Source: Dillenia suffruticosa
Taxonomy: Eukaryota; Streptophyta; Magnoliopsida; Dilleniales; Dilleniaceae
Direction: 5' to 3'
Assembly (NCBI GenBank): GCA_033439265.1
Contig: JAVTVX010000016.1
Coordinates: 12,511,201 to 12,575,200 of the forward strand
DNA: 64,000 nt
Positions 11,890-22,245 of this stretch are shown in pieces. Each line of letters starts with the position of its first letter. Position 1 is the stretch's first letter. Position numbers and translations under genes: made by a program. The notes beneath the pieces were generated by a model. The model was not told the origin of the DNA. It saw only the letters and a list, made by a program, of their open reading frames with translations, and did no database searches.

Positions 11890-13136
11890 TGTTAAGGAAA
11901 TTATTGTCGATTCATAATATTTTGATGATAACAAGACCTTACATATGTTTCTAATCATTTTCCCAAGTGTACAAGTTTTTAAAATATTCATTGTTCAAGT
12001 AATATAATTTTCTATGGTTGGAAGTTGAAGTTCCATAGAAGTTCTCATGAAAACTTGAATATAGCTTTTACATAGAAGATGTTGGAATAGAAACATGGGT
12101 AGAAGCCGTTGAAAATCAGAATTTAAGGGCAGATTAGAACTGCTATGATTTCAAGGCATAGCTTAGCAAATTAAGTGCAGATTGGGAGCTATTTTTAATC
12201 CCAAAACATGTGTAAATGAGTTAATGAAGATCAAACTGTTTGGAAGATTTAAATTCAAGTTTTTACTCATTCTAAAGTTCAAATTCAAAGTTTGAAATAA
12301 GATTTCTAGAAGATTTGGCTCATTTTTAGGAGCTATTATCTCAAGCGTAATTTCATAATCAACCAAAGGATATCAAATTTGAAAGTTTCACATTTTAGGG
12401 TAATTGTTGGATTTTCAATTTCAAAAATTACAACAGTAAAAATTAGAAGATATGATGGAAAAAATCAAGCACAAAATTGGCAACTTAACCAAATTTTTAT
12501 AATAGTAAAAGTTTGCTGGGAAGCTAACTTTATAGCCTTATACCTTCATGATTGTGACCAATTTTCTAAGCACACTTCCTTGGTTTCAAATATAGAGAAT
12601 ATTTAGCAATTTTTACAGAGCCATTTTGGTGCCTTCAGAGTGAGATATTAGATCTGGAAGTTGGCAACTTAAATAGCATGAGTTGTGTTTGCTACAAGTC
12701 TCTCTGAGTTTATTTTGTGTATGTTTGTACTGTAAAGCTTCAGAAAGCTTGGGGAGAGTGTGAGGAACACTTGTTGGTTAGATACAATAGTTAAGTAAGA
12801 GTTAAAATAGAGTACTTATTGGATTAAGTCATCCTTAAGATTGTAAGTACAGATTGTCAACAAGAGTGGATGTATTCAAGTTTGTAAATCTCATTGATAG
12901 TGGAAACTAGCAGTTGTTGGACCCCAACTTGCTGATTGGAAGAGTGGACGTAGTTATAAGGCTAAACCACTATAAATTGGATGTGATCTCTCTATCCCTA
13001 TTCTTTAATTTTTGTACTTACATTTGCATAATTCATATAGTTTGGCTATAGGTTTAGCTGAGATTTTAAGTAAAGTAAAATCAATAATTTGAAGCTAACC
13101 AATTCAGCCCCCTTCTTGGTTATACAGGGACCAACA
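11890..13136 (+). repeat. 3' LTR of the copia element
   Basis: It starts TGTTAAGGAAATTATTGTC and ends CAGGGACCAACA, and aligns with the 5' LTR throughout. It is about 45 bp longer than its partner. The AAATG duplication follows directly. Confidence 0.92.
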
Positions 13137-13141
13137 AAATG
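13137..13141 (+). repeat. Target site duplication AAATG, right copy
   Basis: AAATG directly after the terminal CA of the 3' LTR is identical to 7,990-7,994. Confidence 0.9.
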
Positions 13142-14750
13142 AATTATATAAGAAACTAGAAACTAAGGATAGAGAAAAAGAGATTGATAGAATTGTCAAA
13201 CTAAGGATAGAAAGGGAAAAGATCTATATGGTGGTAGATATATAAGAGTGAGACCAATAGAATTCTTTTAAGTAATGAGAATAGAAAGTGTTGAGGGGGT
13301 ATTCAGGGTACAAGAGATATTGTTAATATCATGATAGGATTAAAGGATATCAATAGGGATTTCAAACGCTAGATTCGTCAACATAAATCAAGGGATGCCT
13401 TAAAGAAAATAAAGAATAATAAAGTCATAGGATCCGATGGCATCTTTATTTAAGTGTGGAAGTATTTGGGTTAAATAGGGATAGAAATGTTAACAAAATT
13501 TGCTAAATTAAGAAAATATCCCAAGCATGGAGGGAAAGCATAGTTGTTCCACTATATATGAATAAAGTTGACACATAAGATTGTTCCAATTACAAAGTAA
13601 TTAAACATGTTAGTCTATTACGAAGGTGTGGGAAAGAGTGACGAAGCATAGATTACAATCGGAAAGTAAGTGTGTTTCAAAATCACTTTAGATTCATATT
13701 TGGACAATCCACTGCTGAAAGAATTCACTTGCTAAGACATTTGATAAAGACATTCAAAGTATAGAAAAGAGACTTGCATATGGTATTGATTGACTTAATA
13801 AAAGCATATGATAAGGTTCCGAAAGACATACTATGATGGACATTGATAAAAAAGGGATCTCTTAAAAATACATTGATTTCATCAAAGATATGTATGAGAG
13901 AGCTGCTATCAATGTAAGAATTTATAGGGGTTTAAGTGATAGCACTCCAATTAACATTAGGTTCCACCAAAGTTCAAAATTAAGTCTCCTCCTTTTTACA
14001 ATAGTGATGGATGAAATAACAAAGAGTATCAAGGATTAAATACCATGATATATGTTTTTTGCAGATGATATAGTGCTGATTGATAAAATTAGAGAGGATT
14101 GAATACACTAGAATCTAGAAAATTTAGATTGAATCAATCAAAAATTAAATATACATGATATATGTGACAATCATCAAAATGATGAAAAAAACAAGTAAAT
14201 TAAAGAGATATGATGCAAAAAAGAGTGATGTTTTAAATATATTAGATCTATCATTCAAAGTGATGGTAACATAGATAGGGATGTGAATTATAGCATCCAA
14301 AGGGTTGGAAAAAATGGAGAAGTGAATGTAGAGTTCTTTTCAATCACACGATGTTATTGACGTTGAAAAGGAAGTTTCATAGAACCGCAGTAAGTATTGT
14401 TTTATTATATAACTGAAATTGGCTATATCTAAAATGTAGATACTCAAATGGATGTATGACAAAACTAGAAAAGGTAGGATTAAAAATGAAAAAATGCGTA
14501 CTATGTTGAAAATGAATTCAATTGTAGATAAGATAAGAGAATATCATCTAAAGTGGTTTAAATATGTACAACAAAGACACAAAAATGCACCAGTTTGTTG
14601 GAGCAAGATTTTAAATGTAGGAAATCTAGTGAAATATCAAGATGGACCGTTAAAAATCTAGATACAAATTATTTGTGAAGATATAAGCATCAAACATTTA
14701 GTTGAAAAGATGACTTTTATAAAAATAAGTGGCGTGAGATGACCCGAACA
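13142..14750 (+). pseudogene. LINE (RTE) reverse transcriptase domain, broken
   Basis: Downstream of the copia element the RTE reverse transcriptase continues. Visible pieces are SQAWRESIVVPLY (near 13,520), the KAYDKVPKD palm motif (13,801-13,828), FIKDMYERAAINVR (about 13,878-13,920), the catalytic FADDIVLIDK box (14,058-14,087), FKYIRSIIQSDGNIDRDVNY (about 14,232-14,293), and the tail IVDKIREYHLKWFKYVQQRH (14,521-14,580). The last motif and the expected GRGRP-like end region place it in the RTE clade rather than L1. Stops and frameshifts occur throughout. The block 14,452-14,661 is the longest surviving open piece. Confidence 0.88.
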
Positions 14751-14783
14751 AATTAAATTAGTGAACTTTTATTATTATTATTT

Positions 14784-15500
14784 TAAATTGCTATAGATAG
14801 TTTATTTTTACTTTCTTTCATTAATTTTATTTTTTTAGTTTTATTTTCTCCATTTTGGCTTTCAAACTCTAATTTTATTTTATTTTATTTTCATTCTCCT
14901 CTCTTCTATATTGGTCTCTCAAATGACCAAGTCCAAAATTTGGATTCAAGTCTCAGTTTACTGTTAATGTTGTAGAGAATTGGAGATGCTTCCAAAAGTT
15001 GATTGTCCATGCGAATTTTGAATTCTTGAGAATATTGACCAAATATATCCTTCAACCCTCAAGTAGAGATAAAAGTAAATTTTAACTTAATTAATTTTTA
15101 CCATTACATGATATTATATTTAATCATTTATCTTTTAACTTGTAACTTGCTTAAAAAAGTGCATTGTATTTAAATTATTTCTATAGATTATGGTACAACT
15201 TTTTTTCATGCTTGGGAGAGCAATTTAAAAACTCTTTCTAGTTTGCCTCCTCAACTGATCTCCATGATCACCCATATGTATCTACATATTTTTTGTATCA
15301 CAATGAATAGTCATGGCGTTTTTTTTTTTTTCTACTCAGTTATTTATTTATCTATTTTTTGAATAATTGTGGCTTCTAGTTTTTATAATTAATTGTTTAA
15401 ACAATAAGCTCATACTTTACCGGAAATTTTGCTAGGATGGGACTTGTGATCTTGTGATTAATATTACCAAAATTTCGATATTTGTGAAAGATTTCCCTAG
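14784..15500. other. AT-rich spacer, nothing recognised
   Basis: The sequence is AT-rich with T-tracts (for example 15,317-15,331) and no open frame, tRNA signature or terminal repeats that I can see. It may be decayed repeat. Confidence 0.5.
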
Positions 15501-17621
15501 GAGGAAAAGTTTCATGCTGGGCTCTGATAGTACATGGACCGAAAGCCCATTATCATAAGGCCCATATACTACCAAGAGGAGTCATTCATTCGAAACCCCT
15601 TAATGCCTCTCTCTTGGTTTCGTGGCCTCTGATCGCTTTGCCTCCTTACCGAGCCCTTTCGGTAGAACCCTTCCAGCTAAGCCACTTCCTTGGCTCTTGA
15701 CTGAATGCTCCCCCGATCATTGCTAGGCTCTTGGCTAATGATGCTTCGGGATCAAGATAGCAATCACCCAAGAGTTAAGGCTCCCCAAATCCTGGGAGTA
15801 ACCATCCCAGATAAGGAAGGAAATCTCTATAATTACTTCCAATTAAGAAGGGAACCTTTGTAACAATTTAGACTTCCCTTAATTGCAAGGATCCTAAATC
15901 TCTTAGAAAATCTTTGACCATGGTCTCGGTAATCTTAGGAGACCTTTACAAGGAAACTAGGGTTTCTAATCCTACCACAGGAGCTTGCTATGCAACTACA
16001 TGCTATATATATTAAGGTCACATCCTAGCTTAATCCGAATGATCTAAGAAAGCATATTGAGGATCTTATAGCTGCTAAGTTGAAGCGTGTTAGCATAGGA
16101 AGAGATGAAACCACCCAATATGCCACTAATCTCTCATACTTTGATCCTAAAATCTCTACTGAGCTTATGCTAGGGGATGTGTTCCTCCCTCCAATGAAGA
16201 GATACAATGGCACTACTGATTCACAAGACCATGTTGCCCACTTTACAACGGTGATGATTTCAAGAAACATGACTGATGCAACCATGTGCAAGCATTCTCC
16301 ATAACCCTAAAGGAGAATACTTTTACGTGGTTCAATTCCCTATCCCCATTTAGTGTTAGGAGTTTTACAAACTGAGGTGACTATTCAAGGCCCACTTCAT
16401 GATCAATTAAGGGGCCAAGAGGAAGTCTACTTCTCTCCTATCATTGTGACCAAGGGATGAGGATACCTTGAAAGATTTTCTTGAAAAGTTTAAGGCAGAG
16501 ATGATGAAAGTTTTAGGCTTTGCCACTCTATTGCTTTATCAGCACTACTTACTGTATTGTAGTCTTTCGGAATAAAGACATTGATTATGAAGAACTCTCC
16601 CACTATCATCCAAGAATTCTATTCGCGGGCTGAGAAGAACATTGTCACAAAAAAAAACAGAGACATTCGACAAGCGTCAAAGCAGAAGGAACAAGTGTAG
16701 TCATTCTCCTTACCAATCCTTACCCAAGAGAGGTCGACAAGCTCCTCCACTTCATTGCAGGTTTAATCACTACACCCTATTGACTGAAAATACCAAGTCA
16801 ATTCCTATTACAAATCAGGAATAAACCTTATGTCAAACGACCCCCACGCCTTCCAAAGAAGGACAAGACCAGGTATTATCACTTTCACAAAGATTATGGC
16901 CACTTAAGGGATGATTGTAGGAAGTACAAGGACAAATTTGAGGCGTTAATTTGAGACAGTAGGCACTTAAAGTTTGTCCATGTAGATCGAGAAGATTACT
17001 TCCCTTGGGAATACATGAAGTGAGCAAAATAGATAAACTGAATGAGCAGTAGCTTGTGAGAGCTCCCAAGACACAACAATAAGAGTAATCCTCCACATAC
17101 AAGGAGGACACTCCTCTTCAACACCTCTTACCTTTTACAACACTTCTCTTACACAGGACTTAGTTAACCCAGTAAGATCAAGCTTATGGTCAACCGACCA
17201 AATTGTAGCATCGATCTTCCAAATCATCAAAGCATCTGCCTTCAAGGAAGTCCTCTTGGCTCATGTTGAGAAGGGACAAAAATGGAAAACTCCAATGATT
17301 GAATGTGACGAAGATGATCTAATAGGAGTTAATTCAAGCCACAACGATCCATTGGTCATCACAGCCATAATCGGCCAGATGAGGTGAAAAGAATATTTAT
17401 CAATCAGGGAGTAGGCAGTAATCTTCTCTACTCAGACGCTTTCAGGTGAATAGGCTTTGATCTCACATATCTTCAACCTCATGCTAGATTTGTAAAAGAA
17501 CTCTCGATTAAGTGGCTTTACCTTAAATGTACTATCTCCCTTTTAGTAACTCTAGGGATGCTACCCCACCGCCATGGCCACATTCAATGTAGTCAAGTTC
17601 CCATCATCATATAATGTGATC
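15500..17621 (+). mobile_element. Ty3/gypsy Tat-type fragment (leader and gag to start of protease), broken
   Basis: From about 16,025 the frames give the Tat/Retand-type gag: MLGDVFLPPMKRYNGTTDSQ followed by DHVAHFTTVM, then a MKNSPTIIQEFYSRAEKNIV stretch near 16,588-16,650. Next comes a zinc-finger-like RPGIITFTKIMAT region (about 16,868), and near 17,340 NSSHNDPLVITAIIGQMR, the lead-in to the Tat protease (DPLVI.A.I). Upstream, 15,500-16,020 is a non-coding leader or LTR remnant with TATATATATTAAGG at about 16,002. No LTR ends were found. It stops where the Athila LTR begins. Roughly ten or more breaks; a fossil fragment. Confidence 0.75.
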
Positions 17622-18928
17622 TGATAGTAATAATTTTATAAACATGAATTATATTATTTTATCCTTTATTTATGAATTTAGGATTTTTATAAATCTTATT
17701 TTATGATATTATACAAATTAATTTCATGAATTTTGATTTAGGAAATATTAGGCTTATTTAAGGAAATTCAGACCGGACAAACAGTAGTCAATTTTTGGGC
17801 TTATCTCTCTACTCTGATATCTGATTGAGCTGATTCTTATTGGGCTCAAAACTAGACTTGAAAGCCTACAAATCGTGTGAAGAGTCCAAAGTTGATTTAG
17901 GAAAGAAGATATCTAAAACTTAGAAAGAAGCTGCTAGAGTCTTGAAATTCAAGAAAGTCAGGTTCTTATTGAAGAGGGAAACTAATAAAGTTTATCTAAT
18001 TTTTGGGATAAAGTTGCTGAAAACTCTAGAAATCTATAAAGTCAAGGATATAGATGAAGTTTCCAATTTTTTGAAAAACATGAAGATAAAATCTATCAGC
18101 ACAAATACAAGTTTCAAAGTCAAAGAGAAAAACCAAAATTCCAAGAACTCACAATTCCATGTTCATTTAGTTCTATAAATATGAGACATCCTAGGCATGA
18201 AAATACAGACACCTTCTTATTCCTAGTACTCAATCGATTTTATTTTTTAATTAATAGAATGTTTTAAATTTATTTCTTTCGCTTAAATCTTTATTGGTAT
18301 GATTATTATGTGATGAGATTTTATTATTGATTTTAATGATTCAAAACGTTTAGACCTATGTTTTCTATGATTTGAGATTAAATGCATGTTTAACCAATAT
18401 AATTATAGGAGATTAGTCCGATATAATAAAATCCACATGTGGTTATGAGATCGACAGAGGATTAATTCTACGTATGGAATTTTATGGAAAACCCTATATT
18501 ATAGATTTTTCATAGAACTTAATGCAGTCTGTTTTAATCAAAATTGCATGACCATTGGGTTTTGATTAGTTGAATTAGAGATTTCATTGTAAGATTATTG
18601 GGTGAATCTAATCTTGAAAAGATCTGTTATCATCAACAATAATTCTTTATCAAGTAAACTTTAGGGGTTGAAAAAGATTTAGGTAGGCAAAAGATTAAAA
18701 ATAGGTGAATTTAACGTCCTAGGGTTTTTTATCCATTGATTAAAGTTTTTAATGTTTTCATAATTTTTAATGTTTTTGTGATTGTGATTTGATTTGTCCA
18801 ACTTAGATAGCATAGTTTATAGTAAATAATACAAAATATTCTCGTGAGAACGACATTTACTCGTATTATACACAACACTCGATTAGGATATAATTGTCTG
18901 AAATTGTGATATTAAAATCACATATCAA
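17622..18928 (+). repeat. 5' LTR of the Athila-type element
   Basis: The LTR has inverted ends TGATA (17,622) and TATCA (18,928), followed two bases later by the primer site. It is AT-rich. The segment TTCTATAAATATGAGACATCC at 18,170-18,190 contains a TATA-like promoter site. A small open stretch (17,942-18,178) inside it is not considered a gene. Confidence 0.8.
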
Positions 18929-18930
18929 GT

Positions 18931-18951
18931 TTTTGGTGCCGTTATCGAGGA
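18931..18951 (+). other. Primer binding site of the Athila-type element
   Basis: TTTTTGGTGCCGTTATCGAG closely follows the TTTGGCGCCGTTGCCGGGGA consensus next to Athila 5' LTRs, with decay of CG sites to TG/CA as expected for a methylated old copy. Confidence 0.8.
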
Positions 18952-19404
18952 TATCCATGTTTATCAATTAGAATAATTTTGTTTGATATTGGACACTATT
19001 TTTTATTGTTCTCGTTACTTTCTTTTCATATTTCTTGGTAAATAGTCTTTTAGGATATATAATTACTATTTAGGGTTTGGATTTGATTTGGATTTTATGG
19101 GAATTTTTGGGGTCCGAAAAGTTTTTTAGGATTTAGGGTTCTATAACAACGTTTTGCAAAGGATTTCGCTATGCTGATCAGAACCCATGGGTTTGCTATG
19201 GCATCACCCTATCTTTGCCAAATTCCATTACTTTCATATGTTTTTCTATTTTTATTTGATTTTTTCTTGATTTTTATGGTTTTTTTCGATTGGTTTCTTG
19301 AGTATCTTTGTGTATTATTTTGCTATTTTTCATGATTTAAACTTCTATACAGGTAATATAGAATTTCTTGAGTAGTTCTTGCATATTAATTTGAAGATCT
19401 AAAT

Positions 19405-20640
19405 TTTGTGCCATCTTGGTGTTGATACAGTACATTCTGAGATCGAAGAGTCTTGACCTACCTGAATTTGATCTTGAGATAGAGAAAACTTTGAGAACTA
19501 TACGTAAACAAGTTAGGAAAGTCAAGGAAAAAGCAATAGCTTTAGATAATAGAGCTATAAGGGAGTATTCGATGCCTAAATTTCAGGATATAAAGATTAG
19601 TATCGCACGACCTACTGTGAAAGTAAACAACTTTGAACTTAAACTGAGTCTCATTGTCATGGTGTAGGCAGATCAGTTTGATGGAGAAGCTTATGAACAT
19701 CCAAATAGCCATTTGAAAAACTTTCTGAAGATTAGTGATACAATCAAGTTTAATGGAGTTAGTCCTGATATAATAAGCTTACGATTGTTTTCTTTCTCTC
19801 TTAGGGGAAAAGTAAATATATGGTTTAGCTCATTCCCTACTAATCATTTTAAATTAGGAGAATGTATCTCAAGCATTCCTAGCTAAGTATTTTTCACCTG
19901 GTAAGACGACTAAACTATGTAATGATATTACTAGTTTTACGCAGTTTGAGGGTAAATCTTTGTATAATACTTGGGAACATTTTAAGGTTTGATTAGGAGA
20001 TACCCACATCATGGTATACCTAATTGGTTGATCTTTCAAACTTTTTATGGTAGTCTTTTGCATTATATTAAAATTACAATCGATGTTGCTGTTGGGGGTA
20101 TATTTATGAGCAAAGCTTACAATGAGAAATTACTATGAAAATTAATATGATTGTTATAATGAACATGAAATTCCTAGACAAAGAGATGGTAAGCATAAAG
20201 TCGATAGTTTTACTCTGCTTAATGAAAAAATTGACTCTTTGATTAATACTATGAAAATTAATCAAACCGACGCCATGACTAATCATGTTTATTTTTGTGA
20301 ATCATGTAGAGAATTACATATATTGTTTTTGAGTATCCATTGGTGTAGTAAACAAACTTTGTTTTTAACTTTGGCTCGCTACAGAATAACCCTTATTCCA
20401 ACACATACAATCCTAGGTGAAAAAACCATCGTAACCTTTCATGAAGGCAAGGAGAACTATAAAGAGTAAATAATCTATCGGGCTTTAACTTAGGAAATCA
20501 ATAGAAAAGAGAGAGCAAGGCATCATGGGAGATTGCAATTGAGCATTTGGCAACAACAATAAATGAAAGGTTTGAAAAACTTGAAAATAAAATTGTTCAA
20601 TTGACTAACGCCTTTCATTCTTGTGTGCCAGGTAGACTAC
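19405..20640 (+). pseudogene. Athila gag remnant
   Basis: After an N-terminal part (19,416-19,667) with KVNNFELKLSLIVMV, the translation gives the classic Athila gag run. Examples are FDGEAYEHPNSHLKNFLKIS (about 19,677-19,736), a LRLFSFSLRGKVNIWFSSFP stretch, RRYPHHGIPNWLIFQTFYGS (about 19,995-20,055) and TIDVAVGGIFMSKAYNE. Near 20,540 TTINERFEKLENKIVQLTNA marks the later part of gag. The protein family forms the particle core. The copy is broken, with several breaks. Confidence 0.85.
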
Positions 20641-20664
20641 CGAGTGATACTGAGAAGGACGCCA

Positions 20665-22245
20665 CCAAAGCGTCTCTCACGGTGTCCTTCGTATCTACGG
20701 AACAATACATACCAAAGCCCTCAAGGCCAAATCCAAAATCGTATCAAAATGTGTCGAAATCAAGTTCACAAACCAAATGCAACATATAGCATAAATTGGC
20801 ACATTATACATTTCAACCACATGGATGCATAATTTCAATATTTCAACACAGTTTGTGGACACTCCATCAGTTCACAAAAATCAATTTCAAAACCAGTCAA
20901 AACATTTCAAGCACACTACAAATCATACTCATTTATCAAATATTCTAAAACAGAGTTTACACATTAAACAAAAGTATAAAAAATAAATCACACTCACTGA
21001 TTTAGGGAGGATAGCGCACTCCCCAATAAAACCACAACACGTAGAATCAAAGCTCCCCTCAATCGAATCACCAAGAAAGCCAACCTAATCAAATCATCAC
21101 GATTTTCATCAAATTTCCAACTATTTTCAGGGTTTATCATTTTCCTTAATTTCGTACAAATCCTAAATTCTTCAATTTATAAATATACACCAATGTCATC
21201 AATTTCGTTCCATTTATAAGTAAATAACCAAATCAAAATGAAGCTAATTTCAAATCTAAAACCGTTCAAAATCGAGCACAAATCTAAAATAGATAAATTT
21301 CCTACAAGTTAAAAAAATCTTTCAAAAATCATACACTTTTCAATTCTCTTCTGATTTCTTCAAAATCGAAAACAAGTCTAAGGACTTAAATATAGATTTT
21401 AAGACACAACAACATATATATAATTTTCGATTCTAAATTCAACCTAATGTATGGAAATAATTTCATTTCCCTCACCTAGGGTTTCTCGAATCTCAAACCT
21501 AGCTTTTGTTTACCCGTCAGATTAATTTAAAACCTGTAATATTTTCAATTTTGAAACCACGTTAGCGACTAAATCAATTTCTAAACACTAAACCACATCT
21601 AACACAGTCATTACCTGCAGTGAAGGATTTCTGCGAGGATGGTAGATGGCTCTCAAAGGAAAAAGCCAGTTGTGGGCTCGCGGGCCATCACGAGCTGGCG
21701 GGCTGGTGGGCTGGTGGGCTGGCCCGTTGGTGGGCTCGTCGGCTGGTGGGCTGGCCTATTGGTAGGCTGGAGCGCGCGCTCGCTGGAGGTCTATAGTAGT
21801 GCTCTGTCTAGTGCTGTCGCGCTATGGTACGCTCGGGTAAAGGCCGTGCGCTCGTGCTTGCGTCGTGGCGGAAGGCGCTGCAGTCGCGCGTTGTGGCGGA
21901 GGGACGAGCTGCAGGCTGGCACGCTCACCGGAGGAGGTGAGGGAGTGCGATTCATTGCTCACAGCAGAGTACGATCGAGAGGGAGGGAGATCGCGAGAGA
22001 TAGGGACAGAGTGAGCAGCAGAGAGAGAGAGAAATTGAGAGGGAAGAATAGAGAGAGAGAAGAAAAAGAAGACAGTGGTGGTGATGGTGGTGGTGCGCGG
22101 CAGCTTCAGGTGAGGAAGGCACTGCTGCGGTAGAGGAAGAGGCGGGGAGAGGGGAGATGAAGGGTCGGAGAGAGAGAGATGAAGAGAGAGAAACAGATTA
22201 GGGCTTTTTGCCCTAATTTGACAAGGGGGAGACCAAAAAAAAAAT
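20665..22245 (-). repeat. Partial Tekay-like long LTR, minus strand
   Basis: Read on the minus strand this matches the first half of the LTR at 4,427-6,965: the TCCCCCTTGTCAAATTAGGG leader (22,207-22,227), the CT-rich leader, the GC-rich block, the CTGCAG|GTAATG donor-like site (21,613) and the box TCCGTAGATACGAAGGACAC near 20,683-20,702. Both ends of the LTR are missing. It is an LTR fragment without internal domains. Confidence 0.85.

Larger units (their letters stand above)
7995..13136 (+). mobile_element. Ty1/copia element, probably Sirevirus, broken, inserted in the LINE
   Basis: This fossil copia element has two LTRs (7,995-9,195 and 11,890-13,136), a tRNA-iMet-type primer site (TGGTATCAAAGG at 9,198), gag with zinc knuckle, a coiled-coil region, a small RNase H remnant and a polypurine tract. 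AAATG flanks both ends (7,990-7,994 and 13,137-13,141), a perfect 5-bp target duplication. The LTRs differ at about one base in five over their first 135 positions by eye, so the insertion is old. Much of pol is not recognisable, and there are at least several breaks. Repeated GGGGGAGA-like purine signals upstream of the 3' LTR and the long Gag coiled coil suggest the Sirevirus genus. Confidence 0.92.
6966..14783 (+). mobile_element. RTE-clade LINE, split by a copia insertion
   Basis: This non-LTR retrotransposon has its endonuclease part at 6,966-7,994 and its reverse transcriptase part at 13,142-14,750. A Ty1/copia element occupies 7,995-13,136 and duplicated AAATG on both sides, so the LINE was there first. 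The two halves together follow the order of the single ORF2-like protein of plant RTE LINEs. The 3' end is set at a short ATTATTATTATTTT tract (14,769-14,783), as RTE elements usually end in short microsatellites. Many stops and frameshifts in both halves show it is old and inactive. The 5' end abuts the Tekay LTR, so it is probably 5' truncated. Confidence 0.88.
17622..20640 (+). mobile_element. Athila-type Ty3/gypsy element, 5' part, broken
   Basis: The parts are a 1.3-kb 5' LTR (17,622-18,928), a primer site with the Athila-type motif TTTTTGGTGCCGTTATCGAG (18,931) and a decayed gag. Pol, the env-like region and the 3' LTR are absent from the window; the Tekay-like LTR fragment at 20,665 follows. 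The element seems to have landed in or beside the Tat fragment. It is broken, with many breaks in gag, and no target duplication can be tested. Confidence 0.85.

Noticed and set aside
21639-22133. 164-codon open stretch with Gly/Trp-rich repeats, plus strand
   Set aside because: It is antisense to the GC-rich leader of a minus-strand LTR; few stops are expected in such sequence and the homologous LTRs do not keep the frame.
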